A DNA stretch of 64,000 nt from Akebia trifoliata. Taxonomy: Eukaryota; Streptophyta; Magnoliopsida; Ranunculales; Lardizabalaceae. The notes beneath the pieces were generated by a model that searched no databases, was not told where the DNA came from, and saw only the letters and a program-made list of their open reading frames with translations. This document shows positions 24,821-37,229 of the stretch, one piece after another. How positions within the stretch are numbered: position 1 is the first letter of the stretch; every line of letters begins with the position of its first letter. The translations under genes were made by a program, and so were the position numbers. The stretch is taken from the NCBI GenBank assembly GCA_017979445.1, contig CM030707.1, forward strand, positions 26,753,756-26,817,755, in the 5' to 3' direction.

Positions 24821-26899
24821 GCGGGATAATCAAAAGCTTTTTTATTTATTAGAAGGAATAAAAACATAGACTCTAACTTGACTGAAACTTGAAAATTAAA
24901 GAAAGACTAACTGAATTGAAACTAAAAGAAAACTCAGGGATGCTTATCTACAAAGCGAAGAGGTTTTTCTGGGTGGATGGACATAATACTATGGTGCAGC
25001 GTTAGACCACATGGACTTGTTATTGGCACTTTGGCTTGACGACTCCTTTGACACGGACCCAAAGTGATACAGATGACGATTTAGAACATTTGAGGGCAAT
25101 TATTACCTGAGTATGTAAGATTAACCATTGATTCTGAAGGTTTGATTCTAAACCACATGATTATTTAATATAAATTAGCCTAAGTCCTGTGGAAAACATC
25201 GAATCCAAATGCACTGTAAGTCTATAATGGCCACAAAGGTGATAAAGGTTAGTCACGGGTCTACTCCTGATTGGGATAGAACCTCAATCAGACAAATTAA
25301 TTTGACCCTCAGACAAATTAATTTGACTTTAAGATCAAATCTTTTTAGTGTAAATAGTCTGAATCTTTGAAAGTAAAACCAATTGGTCCAACTGGTCTGG
25401 TGTTGATCAGTTTGATCCATTTGTTGATTGGGCCAATTGATTTACTTTTCACACATTGGGTCAGACCGATATTAAGGATTTAATTTGAATAGTTTGAACT
25501 GGTCCGCCCACTTCACACATTGGATAGAATAGAACAACCTGAGAACACCCATAGTCAGTTCAGGTCGTGACATATAGGAAGGCTCCTAAACTTTATGTTT
25601 ACTACGTGCAATGTAATTTATCCGGCCACCCTTGCCCAAGTGCACATATACACCTCTCGAGCGTGCTCAATCAGATGGTACGTGGTGACTTGGTTTGATA
25701 TACTATATAGGTGATAGTCTAAGACTCCAACTCAAATCTCTAAAGTCAAAAACAGTTAGTTTACTCCCCAGTTGAGAGGTGGCGCACGATGCTGAGTAAG
25801 GGCACTCTTAAATCACCTCTCTTCTAGAATAGACGTAGTCTATCCCCCTAGTACCGTAGTGCATCGGGGCAGGATCTCGCTTAGGCACTGGTTTTGACCA
25901 AGAAATGTAATTAGTGAACTTAAATTACTTTTGATGTACCGTATAGGTACGAGTCTAAGGTTGGCGATCGAGACATGTGACTTTGCAGCTTATAATAGGA
26001 CAAAGGCTCAGGTTGCTCTAGGCTGGGTGCATCGATATACCTTTCAGTGTCACCTGATCGAACGGTATTGATGCCCCAGTTTTATATACCATAAAGGTAC
26101 GTGACTGGAGTTGTGATTTTTATGCATGACGTCGTATCTCACGAGGAAACCGGGCCATACACTAATGCCACGTTGGCTATAAGAGACATGCAATCGTGTA
26201 ATGTAATAATATAAATGTGCTAGTGGTGTGTGTAAAACAGGGTGGGGTGTGCCCAGGGCCTTTTTCAGATAAATGGGCACGTGGGCCAGATCAAACCATA
26301 TGACTATCACACCATCATATCAAAATCAAGATCAAGGTATGCTTATCAAAAGGTATAACAATCAGGATTATGGCATATTAGATAGATAGTCAATCAGTAT
26401 AGCACAAGGAATAATCAATCAGATCCAATATTGAAACAGGCACAAAAAAATTTTATTTTATTTTTATTTGAAAACAAAAGGATTTTTTTCCTTATTTATG
26501 GTCCAATCAAGGATCGTTTTGGGCAACCCAAAATTTAGATTTCAATGAACATTTTGTCGAGTATAGATTAACATTTGTAGAGATCAAGAGTGATGAACAA
26601 TTTTTTTTTAAAGACAGGCATGGCAAATCTTTTGAGAACATGGACTAACGTGACAAACTCATAAGATTTCAAATTTAACTAAGAGTTATTAGGCAAATGT
26701 GGTTCATTGCATCGATAATCCAACACCATAATCTTTTAGATTTGACGAAAAAGACTTGGACCAAAAGAGAAAAAATCAATTCTAAAAATAAGAAATTTAG
26801 GTCAAAGGTTTTCAAAATAAGTGATTATGAAATTTCAAATTTAAAAATCAAAATTCGAAATGAAAATTAATTTAAAAAAATTTCTTGAAAATTTTACTT
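24821..26899. other. Unassigned noncoding sequence
   Basis: No gene is supported. A degenerate box recurs three times: TATACTATATAGGTGATAGTCTA (about 25699), TGTACCGTATAGGTACGAGTCT (about 25935) and TATACCATAAAGGTACGTGA (about 26085). The 86-residue minus-strand open frame at 26050-26310 has no features I recognise. Confidence 0.35.
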
Positions 26900-27234
26900 T
26901 AAAAATTTTCAGGATTTGATCCGCTACAAGCACGTGGCGTTGGATTACCTCTTTGGCGTGCTACATGATGAGATCAATGACTCTTAGTAAGAAAGGAATC
27001 TTACTAAGTTAGTTAAACTAACCTATTTTTTATTATTATTATTATTTTAAAATTATAAAACAAAACTTTTTATGTTGTTGCCAGCAACACTCACGATTTG
27101 TCTTTTATCATCATATTGTTGTCAACCTGCAATATGTTGCCAACAACACAAAACTTCAACTCATTTTTTTTTTCTTATTTATGTGTTGCTACCAGCAACC
27201 TAATACAACCTTTTTTTTTTTTAATTATTTTCAA
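26900..27234. other. Noncoding 3' flank of the CAF1 pseudogene
   Basis: 26910-27025 carries a Z-like phrase (CTTAGTAAG..TCTTACTAAGTTAG, a short inverted repeat). 27075-27205 has several GTTGCCAGCAACA-type short palindromes. A 14-base T run at 27209-27222 lies just downstream of the CAF1 stop on the minus strand and could be a poly(A) remnant. Confidence 0.4.
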
Positions 27235-28039
27235 TTAGTACTTCGTCCTCTCAACACCTAAACCATACAACACACTTGCATACCTCTTAGTTGATCCACT
27301 AAAGATAGAGTCTTTCAATTTCTTAAAAGAAAAGCTGTAAGCAAACTATCTGAACCCGCTTGATGATAGATTCCAATCTTCTTGACTTCCAACAGTTCCG
27401 CAAGTTTGTTTAATCCATCATGAAGACTATTACAGAACTTCATAAGATGCTTAATATCATAAACAGTTGGAAAATACATTTTAATCAGATCAAGGGGTCC
27501 AACCTGAGTTTTTGGCAAGTTAAAGAGCATTAATAAATATCCAATATCATATCTGCTACGGAACGCCACCCAATGAACGTTATTGTTCAAAACAATCTCA
27601 GATGACATCAATAGATCACCAAACCAATGCATATCGATGCCCATCTTGATGTCCTTCCTGAAATCGATCTCGCTTTGGCTTAAAAGCTCAAGGGAATCAT
27701 TCGCAAAGACGTCGTCATTGACGTTAAATTCGCGAAAATCAAATTGCCAAATACAGAATGTCAGTTCCACACGTAGGAAGATTTCCTTCCTCATTTGAAA
27801 AGGTTAACCCTAACTGGATTAATTTCAACATATTGATATTTACCTTCAATGTCTGATAATGGTAATCGGAACTGTTGTTGAAATTTCCAACAAGACTAAA
27901 AACAATTTCAAGAAACTTTGTATCCATGGTGATGTATGGATAATCATCTATGATTTCCCTAATTAGAGCAAATCCTTCTTCAAGATTATCAAACCAAACA
28001 TCTCTGATGTGAATCGGATTCGCTTTCGAAAGACTCCAT
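27235..28039 (-). pseudogene. CAF1: CAF1 (CCR4-NOT deadenylase) pseudogene
   Basis: CAF1/POP2 is the DEDD-family 3'-5' exonuclease of the CCR4-NOT complex that shortens mRNA poly(A) tails. Read on the minus strand from an ATG at 28039: [117 protein letters not shown] and [11 protein letters not shown], then [20 protein letters not shown] and the stop at 27235-27237. The whole usual length (about 270 residues) is present without introns, as is common for plant CAF1 genes. It is broken by frameshifts just after the ATG, near 27755 and near 27326. The first catalytic motif, DTEFPG in the family, is DTKFLE, so the metal-binding Glu is lost; the Asp in YDIGYLL and the final HQAGSDSLL are kept. A dead copy, probably old. 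Confidence 0.92.
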
Positions 28040-28340
28040 ATTCTCAACGAATCAATCAAAGTTGTCCAACAATAATCTTCTAAAAACAAATCTGTAAACA
28101 AATCATTAACAATCTAAACCGAAGAACCCTCAACCAGATTTGGATATGCTTTGATGTTTCTGGTTCTGATACGAAGATCTTGAATTCGTGGTGATTAGTT
28201 TGTTTATTCAAGATTAATGGACACGAAGAAGGAGGAGAGAAAAAGGTTTGCTGACGAAGCAGCAAGGAGAGTTGGAGAGAAGGAAGAAAGAGAAAGAAAG
28301 ACATCTCTCTCTTGTTCCTTTCTTGATGTCCTCTTCTTTC
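28040..28340 (-). other. Pyrimidine-rich leader of the CAF1 pseudogene
   Basis: On the minus strand the sequence just upstream of the ATG is CT-rich (CTTTCTTTCTCTTTCTTCC), as in plant 5' leaders. Its presence suggests the pseudogene kept flanking 5' UTR. Small open frames on both strands here are shadows. Confidence 0.45.
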
Positions 28341-28872
28341 AGCACATATGGAGAAGAAGATATACGAAGAAAAAAAATGTTTTTACTAAACGCACACCAC
28401 TTAAAAAAAAAATTTTAATTTTTAAAATTTTTTTTCTCGAAATTATCTCCTTATCACAAACAACATTTAAAAAGGTAAATTTTTTGTTTTTTAGCGCACC
28501 ACTTACAAATAATTTATTTTCAAAACTTGCGTCCTATGCATAGTAACGCATTAAAAAAAATTCATCTAAATTTATTTTTTTTAAATCCATAACTCTCATC
28601 CCAACCACCATCATTCCATCCTCAAATTCTAAAAATTTAAAATTATTATGGGCCACCCAATGTGACCCCGATTGCACCATAAAAAACAATATCCCAAAAC
28701 AAAATAACCAAAATCCTAATAAAAGATGCCAAAAGAACAAAATAGTAAAATCCAAAATAAACAAAATAAATAAAAAAATAAAAAAATAAAAAAATAGGTC
28801 TATTTAGCAATGCATCAATATTTGAGATTTTTCAAATTCGATCCTCAAAAACATCTCCAATGGAGTTGCCAC
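28341..28872. other. AT-rich noncoding sequence
   Basis: A- and T-rich with low-complexity runs (28745-28795). No gene or repeat is recognised. It ends at GTTGCCAC, the left flank of X3. Confidence 0.4.
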
Positions 28873-30477
28873 TGAAAGTGCCCTTGATTCGTGGGGTGTG
28901 CGGATCCGCTTTCGATTTTTGAGGTTTGGGAGTCGCTACCTAGTTATTACGGTCTAAGAACCAAATATTGACTCTACCAATAGATAAGATACTGATCTAC
29001 ATAGAGAATAGGTCCGGGGATCAGGTTACGGGATTGGAAGGTGTTAGGCACCAACCCCGCCTGGCAAACGTCGATCTCTACTTTTTTCAAATAATACTAT
29101 ATTGCAAAATACACCTAAAAACAAAAAAAAAATCAAAATAATTACCTAGTGGATTACGACGGTTACCTCAGTACTAGCAGAGAGTGTCCTTGTATGAGTT
29201 TCTTTGCTATTCCTCTATCACTGGATCTGTTTCTGATCTCCAAGTTAAAGTATTTTTCTTCTAGACCTGAGTGTTTCCTGACATTTTTAAGAGATTTCTA
29301 GGTGTTTTTGGAGGGTTTCTAGGGGTTTTTTGAGTAAAAATTGGGATTTGAATGATAGGTAGGGAGTTAGGACTTCAAAATTAGGGTTTGACGAATGTTA
29401 GGGAGACTTTTTGACCTACTTTTTCTAGGATTTATTTTGACCTGCGAGATTAGGTTGTAGAGGCTCCTATTTATAGATTTTTTTGAAAGAATTAGGATTT
29501 GACTAGGTCTACTTTTAACTAAGGTGAAATAGGATTTTGACTTAAGCCTTATTTGATTGACTAGGTTTCTTTTGATTAGGGTTTTAATTAGGGTTTTGAC
29601 TTAAGTCTTATTTGATTGACTAGGTTTCTTTAGATTAGGGTTTTAATTCTTATATACAATGAAAGGATATATTTTTGATTTTGGAGAACCCCCCTTCATT
29701 ATATTTTAATTCTTTAGGCCCCCAGATGGAGGGGTCTTTTAATAGATATTAGGGGGCTCAACTTAAATAAGTGGGCAACCATCAACAATTTTGTCTGAGG
29801 GCTTAATTGATTAATTTTCTTAGTTTAAAATTTTAAATTAATTTTATTAAGATTTCACTTTACGTTAATTAATGTTTTATTTATTAATTTCAAAATTTAA
29901 AATTTTTTAAAATTGAAAAATTATCGTTTTGCCCTGAAGAGAACTTTTGCATTTCAAGCCATTTTTTGATGTTCCGAGATGTTTTGTAATCGGTTTTTCT
30001 AAGGAATTCAATAAAATTATGGGTTTGTGTCATTTACGAATTTTTTTTGCATGAAACGATTGTGAACTCTATGAGGGGTATTTTCATAATTTTGTCAAAT
30101 TTGGTGAAAATTGACGAAATGATTTATTTGGTTTCACTTTATTATTTTATACGTTCGAAATGATTTTTTTAAGCATAAGGGGGGCTTTATGGATGTTTTA
30201 ATATTAGAGGTATTTTAGTAATTTGATAGTTTTTTAGTTATTTTTATCGTAAAACTTCTTTTTTGTCTGCAAAATGATTATTTCTATATTTTTGGAGTTA
30301 TGTTTTTTGAGCGTAGCATGGTTTCTACAGCTTTGTTAGTTTGAAATACCTCATCCAAATTTTTGAAACATATCTAGTAACAAAAAAAGCATTGGAATAA
30401 TCATTCATTATTAAGAATCGTCGCGATCAGGTTGATGAGTTGATTAATCAGGTGAATGCAAAAGTGAGGTGTTTACA
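28873..30477 (-). mobile_element. LTR X3 (same insertion as X2)
   Basis: Begins TGAAAGTGCC and ends GGTGTTTACA. The right flank GGTATACGATCCTGGG is the Y sequence that also follows X2 (GGTGTACTATCTTGGG), so both descend from one insertion. The left flank GCCAC does not match GGTAT, so the left target duplication is gone. X2 and X3 also share wording not found in X1 and X4 (GACTCTACCAATAGATA). TATA box at 29467-29477 on the minus strand. Confidence 0.85.
29467..29477 (-). promoter_or_regulatory. TATA box of LTR X3
   Basis: Minus-strand TCTATAAATAG, conserved in all four X copies. Confidence 0.6.
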
Positions 30478-30535
30478 GGTATACGATCCTGGGATGTATG
30501 GTAGGGACCACCAATCTCATACGTGGTATGGGACG

Positions 30536-33500
30536 TGTAACACCCCGAATTTTTAATTCGTATCTCGAGAAAAAAATAAATAGTGGAATTTTAAGAAAAT
30601 CTTGAAAGTGGGATTTAGGGGTAACACTTTAGGATGTTTCTGATTATTTTTAATGGAATCTGACCTCACCATTATATTCAAAATAATCGAAAAACATAGT
30701 TTAGCCTGTAAGCACGCTAAAATGCGAGTCCGAATATAAAAGTTGCAAAATCCTCGATTACCGGGTCGGACTAGGCTAACATAGTGATTTTTTGTTAGAG
30801 CAATAATTTTTAAAATTCGATCATACCATTGGGTTCATAACGAAAAATTATTCAACACGGACTATTTATTTGTCATTTTTGGAGATCAGGAAGTCAAATT
30901 ATCGTCAAAAACGAAAACGACATCAAGTTTAGGGGTCACCTCAGGTTAAAAATGTAAACTTTTGATAGAGACATAATTTGTAGAAATTGACCACACCATT
31001 AGATTTGAAACGAAAAATTAGGGGAAATAGAGTATTCATTTGTCAGTTTTGGAGTCCGGACGGTCAAGTTATCGTCGATCAAAACAATTGACAAAATACC
31101 GAATTCGTCCCACATTTTATTTAAATAATATTTTTAAAATTTTTTTTTTCTCTCATCTTCCCCAACTCGTCCAAACAGCCGCGACATAATAAATGAAAAA
31201 ATTCGTTTTTTCTTCCGACCTTCCACCTCAGATCCTTCGTAAACGGCTCGCCGTCGACGATCAACGCAGAAGGGAGAAATGTCCGCAGCCTCATTTTCTA
31301 CAAAACCCACCCAACCTCTTTTAGTTTCACTTTCTATTTCATCCGATATCGTCAAAAAATCAGCCGTATTTATATACGGAGACTTCGAAACTTTGACCTC
31401 GGATTTCGTTCGTTTCGGGGTCAAATCGTCTTCCGACATAGAATGGAGAAATGTCTGCAGCCTCATTTTCTAAGTAACCCACACAAATTCCTTCCGTTTT
31501 CTCGTATTTTTCACCTCGTATAGTCAAAAATCAGCCGTATTTTTATACGGATATTTCGTAACTTCAACCTCGGTTTTTATCCGTTTAGGGGTCAAATCAT
31601 CTTTCGCCGTAGAAGGGAGAAGAGACGAGCACATCGAGATCTTCGAAACCACCTGGTCGGTTTTGAAAATCAGCCGCTTCGAAGTTCAATCCGTCTCGAT
31701 TTTCGTGCCGATCATCTCGATTTCCGCGCACACGCTTTGATCCTTTCGCCTAGACATTGTAAGGAACTCTCAATTTATATTAGTAATCGTAGATTGTGAA
31801 AATTGCACTTAGGATTTTATCGAAAAATTTGGATGTATTTCCAAAATATAGAATTCTTTTGTTATTTCACAAATTCACGCCAGAAATTGCATGTTTGATA
31901 TGTTTAATTGTGTTTTTAATAAATTATACGTGGGTAGGGTATTTTAACGGGTTATTTCCATAAATTGGGTCTTGTGCATTGCTCGGACCCTGTTTTGATA
32001 TAAAATTTGTTTTCTTTTTCAATATTATTGATAAAAATAAATTCTTTAGTTGGAAAATGTGATTTAATATTCAATGAACTCATATTGAGTTGATGAATAT
32101 CAGAAAATGGATGTTTTATTGAAGAGATTGAAAATTGTAAAAATTGGAAAGAGAGAAAAAGGGTATGAAACGGTAAAATGTCAGAGTCACACCCGAGGGG
32201 TGATGTTTGCATTTTACGTTGTTTTGTTGTGTGCAGATTGGTGAACAGATATCCAGGGATAATATTGTTGGTTGCATGTTTATTATAAATTTCTGTTAGC
32301 GCGAGGCGCTGTTTACGTTTCCGTTTTGTTATTTATTTTAGGCCGGGTGGCCACACTTGCATGGTAGGAAACTGGATATCTATTCTCAACCTTGTATTGC
32401 TAATTTCCCTTTTATTTTCAAATGAAAATAATATATATATGTAGCTATTTTGTGAGCTGTTAAAGAGTTTGTGAATGCTTGAAGGGATAGTGCGTCATAT
32501 CATCCGGAGTAGTGTACTATCCTGGGATGTACGGTAGGGACCACCAAGCTCATACGTGGTATGGGACGCGTATGAGAGTGGAGTCACAACTGGAATCCGG
32601 GTTTATTCCTCTCTATCTTTACCAGTAAACTTGTAATGTAAAGGTGGTCATATACGAATGGTTTGTATATTTAGGAATCACATGTACGCCTGATAGGCAT
32701 AGACGAAGATGATTGGTCAGTGATCACTAACAATCTATAGTAGTCGAACGTTCTGACACATCGAAAAGAGACCCATTGCTTACGGTTACGTCAAACGGCC
32801 AGCCTGAGCCGGATTAATGGTCAACCAAACGTGATAAGTGCAGCGACCGGCCACAAAATCAGGAACTAAAAAATCAGAGAAGAATTGTAACATCATGTCC
32901 CGACTAGGAGCGATCCAGTCGTTAATCCCAACTCTCTAATTCCAATACTCCACCATTGTGTATTATGTATCTGTTGCTTATTTTGATATATAAAATGAAA
33001 TGTACGTTTATTATTTTCATTTGATCAATTAGATTTGTATAAGAAGATAATGTTATAGTGAGTACTGCTGATCGATGTAATGTGAGTTTTTAAATGTTTA
33101 GTTGTTCATCCCTGGCTATATGTACCAGTTAATCGTAGTTTCTTCTGTAAAAGTTTGATTATTTTAAAATGATTCAGTATACTTATTCGTTCATATTAGG
33201 AGGGGTTATTGGCAGAAATTGTTTGTTTCCTTACTGGGTAACCATTGTTACTCACCCATTCCTTCTCCATTTTTTTTAGTTTCAGATCCGAAGTTTGGTG
33301 AGGCAGGTATAGAGCACGAGTGAGAATCATCTGGTGGGTCAGATAGACAGTCAGAGTTCGTCACTTGGTGAGTAATGAGGTTATTACACCTAGTGGTGTC
33401 GATTTATCCGAGAGTATTATACATGTTATTCTTAGTGTTAGGATTTCTATTAGAGTGAAGAATTTTGTATAATCCTGTATTCTGGTTATTCTTCCGCACT

Positions 33501-33713
33501 CTGATCTTTCGTACGTTATTAGACTTATATAGGCTTCCGCTAGTATTATATTTTGTTTGTTATATGCATGATTGTATGTCGTTTATCAGGTGCAAGTTAA
33601 ACGCCTTGGAATGCTAACATAAACAGAGGAGACCATGCCGAAATTTCGAGGTGCCACCTAGTACCTCGAGATCTGACATGGGGATTTGTGTTAGTGTTCG
33701 GCGGGACGCCACA
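30536..33713 (+). mobile_element. Solo LTR Y2
   Basis: 3178 bp, beginning TGTAACACCCCGAA and ending GGACGCCACA, flanked by GGACG (30531-30535) and AGACG (33714-33718). It is the closest relative of Y1 in opposite orientation, including the internal 171-bp triplication (markers at about 31267, 31440 and 31612). No gag or pol. TGTAACACCCC is a common start of Del/Tekay-type LTRs, so I infer that lineage. It is inserted into the older Y4, a same-family nesting. Confidence 0.9.
31160..31745. repeat. 171-bp tandem triplication inside the Y2 LTR
   Basis: Three units with GAAGGGAGAA-type markers spaced 172-173 bp, matching the Y1 repeat in reverse. Open frames on both strands here (31134-31473) are by-products. 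Confidence 0.75.
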
Positions 33714-34861
33714 AGACGCGTATGAGAGTAGAGTCACAACTAGAATCTAGGTCCATTCATTTCTATCTTTACTAGTAAACTTGTATTGTAAGGTGGTTGT
33801 CTATGAATGGAGTTATTTATTTTAAGAATCACATGCATGCTTAACACGCATAGACGGAGATGATTAGTCAGTAATCACTAACAATCTAGTAGTAGTCAAA
33901 CGTTCTGACACATCGAAAAGAGATCCATTATTTACGATCACGTCAAACGACGAGCCTGAACTAGATAAATGGTCCTGCAAGTGTGGTAAACAACGATCAG
34001 CCACAAAATCAAGAACTGATACTTTATTTTGGAATATCATGTCCCGACTGGTTGTGATCTAGTCGTGAATCCCAACTCTCAAATTTCACTAATCCACCAT
34101 TGTGTATTATGTAACTATTATTTTATTTTGCAATATAAACTGAAAAGCATGCCTGTCATTTCAATATTGTCAATTATATTTGTATAAAAATGGAAATGTA
34201 TAGTAAATACTGATGATTGATGTTATATGAACTTTTAAATTGTTTAGTTGCTCATCCCTGACTATACGTACCAGTTTATCATATTTTATTTTATAAAGTT
34301 TTACAAGTATTAAAATGTTAAATAGGTTTACTCAACCATGTTTAAGAGAGGTTATTTGTAGGAATTGGTTGTGGAATTATTGGGTAACCAATGTTACTCA
34401 CAATTTCCTTCTTATTTTTTTAGTTTCAGAACTTGTAGTTACCGAGGCAGACGTAGAGTCGACAAGTGAGGAGTATCTAGTTGGTCAGATCGACGATTAG
34501 AGTCTGTTGAATGGTGAACATTAAGGCAACACCCTTCAGTGTAGGCAATTTCATCTAAGATGTACATAGATTTTGGGGTCAAGTATTAGGTTCATGTTAG
34601 AGTGAGAGTATTTTTGTAATTTTGTATATTGTTAAACTTTTACCCTCTGATTTACTTACATATTTGATGTATTTAGTCTTCCGCTGTTATGTTCCGTGAT
34701 TACATTATCTATACATGATTTGTTGTAATTGGATATTCAAGTTTTCGAGTTCCATGGAATGCTAACATAAGTAGAGGGAGCCATGTCCAAATTTCGAGGT
34801 GCCACCTAATATCTTTATATCTGATGTTGGGATTTGTGTTATTGTTTGGCAGGGCGTCACA

Positions 34862-36140
34862 CTTAGAAAGGGTGAAATCCTTACAAACTTCGTAAGGTTA
34901 GTCGGACTCTTATCAATGTATAAATGGGAAAAAACTTTGAAGCGAACAACCCATTTCAAAATTTTGAAGGAACCTCTCTATTGGATTACACGTGGCATTT
35001 TTAAGGAGGTGTTTCAAATTTTGGTGGAAATGTAGGGGCGTGGAATAAATTTAAAATGCCACATATCTTGTAACTGTTAGAATTTTATGTCGTGTGACCC
35101 AATTGACCTCTCGGTTTTGTTATTTTAGTTGCACAATGATTCTATTTACATTATAAATATCTATATTTAAAGAATCCCAATATCATTAGAATTTTTTAAA
35201 GTTAGTAAACCTTGATGGATAGGAAACTTATTACAAGAGTAACTCTAGGCCCTCAACCTTCGTATATAAAAGGGGATCGACGACTCCATATTAGAATATA
35301 CGAATTGAGAGAATGTAAGTGTAGAAAACACATAAAGTAAAGAGTTCATAAGAGTGATATCCATTGATCACTAATACTTAGCCAATCCATATAGAGAGAA
35401 TAGATAAAGTGAGTCTAGAAGAAATGATCAATTTGAATGGGGTTTTGAAAGCTTTTAAGAACATGTGGATAGAGAGGCACACCTGTAACGTTTTAAATGA
35501 AAGACTTCATACTGAGACAAGGTAAGTACCCTTAATTCATTTTACATTTTATGAATAGCATGTTTGAGATATGTAATATATTAGATCCTATTGAGAAAAT
35601 CAAAGTATATTAAAGTTATGTTTTAGGATTTTGAATACGTAAAATCTAATAGTAATAAGGAGGGTTCTTTGCAAATTTAAAGCAGGTTGCCCACTTCAAA
35701 GCCAGAGTCGTATAAATCTCCAACTTTTTGGCATGATGCACAATGATGATAATGTGTTGATTGATTTTTATCAGTATTAAATGGTAAATCTCTTACATAG
35801 ATGAGTCAACAAATTACGTCGAGAGATTTACTAGGTAGGCCTAACAGTTGCATTTTATTACAAAATCTCCCTTGTAGTTCTGACAACTCCAAGGGAACCT
35901 TGTTTAATGAAGTTTGTTGTTTACCAAACCTCACTCTATCAAGTTTATTAACGAGCAAACCCTAGAGTGGTGATCAACGTCATAAAATTCAAGTCTATGG
36001 GGTTAATATGTTACCCAACATACCTTGTAGTGGATTACAATTGCATCAATTTGTGTCATTTAAAGACATGATCTATTGCCATAATATTATAAAGGACTAA
36101 ATTGTAAAAAAAAAAATCTCAAGAAAAAAGTTAATTTTAA
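34862..36140. repeat. W sequence, copy B
   Basis: Nearly identical to 17724-18970. It keeps the TATA-like TATATAAAAGGGG (35263-35275) and differs by scattered substitutions and an indel near 35930. No protein is recognised. Confidence 0.7.
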
Positions 36141-36149
36141 CCGATGAAT

Positions 36150-36410
36150 ATTAATTTTAAATTTGGGAGTTCCATAGCCATCCCCTTTCAACAGTTGCGA
36201 TCAAGTTGAAAAAGGGTTTTTCAATTTATTTATTTTTTTAATTTTTTTTGTTGAATCAGGGTTTTTGCATGAAATCTAGAAGATTTCATGTGGGTTGATA
36301 ATCCATGAGGGTTAAATGACCCTTAGTAAGATTTCAAATCTTACTAAGTTAGTCTCAGTAGCCTGATTCATAAAGTAAGATTTGGTCGAGTAACTAAGTT
36401 TGATAGTAAG
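36150..36410. repeat. Family Z fragment upstream of the SSL exon
   Basis: Runs in the same order and orientation as the right arm of the foldback (39275-39500): GGAGTT..GTAGCCATC, TTGATCAAG/TGCGATCAAG, GACCCTTAGTAAG. It is the opposite orientation to the left foldback arm that starts beyond the SSL exon. Confidence 0.6.
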
Positions 36411-36675
36411 AAAGTGTTTTTAAATAAAATTGCAACAGAAAAGTCTACGCGGGAAACATTTAGAGATAATGTTTCCAATTACCAACGAAAAAGACAAGCC
36501 GAGCCTCGAGGCAGTGCCCTTCGATTGATTTGCATCGTTATGCACGTCGTTTGTCGTTTTCACCTCGTCATAGTTTCTTTTAAAATCTGGGAAACTCGAA
36601 GTTGGTATGAAATGGTGACCACATCTCTTCCCAACTCACCATAACCTTAAAAATCAACGACCGAGTTAGCCAACC

Positions 36676-37099
36676 ATGGACGAGACAAGAACGCTTTCTT
36701 CATCTAGCACCGCCACGAGTCCAAGGCTTAGCCTCTTCGTCTTGGTGGTGGCACCACTAGCCCTCGCAATGATTTTCTACCGAGTCGACTTGTTCGACCC
36801 AGCGACGATTCCTGAGGACAGCTTGTCTTGGGCGTCAGTCTCTGTCTCGAACCATAACGCCCAAATTCTCCAAGTTACGGAAAGAATTGGAGATGGGCTT
36901 TTGTCAGGGCCCGAGGATATTGCTTACGATGCTCAATCGCGAGTCATCTACACGGGTTGTGATGATGGATGGATAAAACGAATCACAGTGACCGAGTTGG
37001 CTGCCGATGCTGTTGTGGAGAACTGGGTTCATGTTGGTGGCCGACCTCTCGGACTCGCTTTTGGACCTGACAAGGAACTCCTAGTCGCCGAGTCATATA
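36676..37099 (+). CDS. Strictosidine synthase-like (SSL/APMAP family), orphan exon 1
   Basis: Plant SSL proteins are six-bladed beta-propellers related to strictosidine synthase and to animal APMAP. Most lack the alkaloid activity and sit in the secretory pathway. The exon starts at ATG 36676 in a good context (AACCATGG). It encodes a Ser/Thr-rich start, a membrane anchor at about residues 18-37 (LFVLVVAPLALAMIFYRV), FDPATIPED, then the propeller start LLSGPEDIAYDAQSRVIYTG, CDDGWIKRI, VENWVHVGGRPLGLAFGP and LLVAESYK. It ends at AAG followed by GTCAGT, a plausible donor at the place where the family usually has an intron. No second exon is found in the next 27 kb on this strand, so it is a fragment or its gene has a very long, repeat-filled intron. 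The reading frame is intact and GC-richer than its surroundings, which suggests recent origin. Confidence 0.8.
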
Positions 37100-37229
37100 A
37101 GGTCAGTAATTTAGTCGAAGAGTCCATATCTTTATATTGAACTCGTTGGGTTTGAGTCACGTGAAACCCACCTTTTTAGTTTTCACAAACCACTGACAAA
37201 AAGTCAATTTCTTCGGTGAATTTTACCGG
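37100..37229 (+). other. Start of the intron or flank after the SSL exon
   Basis: Begins GTCAGT and soon grades into the left arm of the foldback. No coding sequence. Confidence 0.4.

Larger units (their letters stand above)
30483..34861 (+). mobile_element. LTR Y4, truncated and interrupted by Y2
   Basis: Y sequence is present at 30483-30535 and 33719-34861 (ending GGGCGTCACA, flank CTTAG as in Y3). The first two thirds of the LTR are missing, replaced by X3. Y2 sits inside it with a near-perfect target duplication. It is the duplicated counterpart of the right part of Y3. Confidence 0.8.
28873..36140. repeat. Segmental duplication, copy B
   Basis: Corresponds to copy A (13362-18970). The shared order is X LTR, Y LTR right part, W. 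Copy B additionally carries the Y2 insertion. Its left limit coincides with the tip of X3 rather than with Y sequence, so the breakpoint lies at or within an X LTR. Confidence 0.85.

Noticed and set aside
28217..28543. 108-residue plus-strand open frame
   Set aside because: It is antisense to the CT-rich leader of the CAF1 pseudogene and Lys/Arg/Glu-rich only for that reason.
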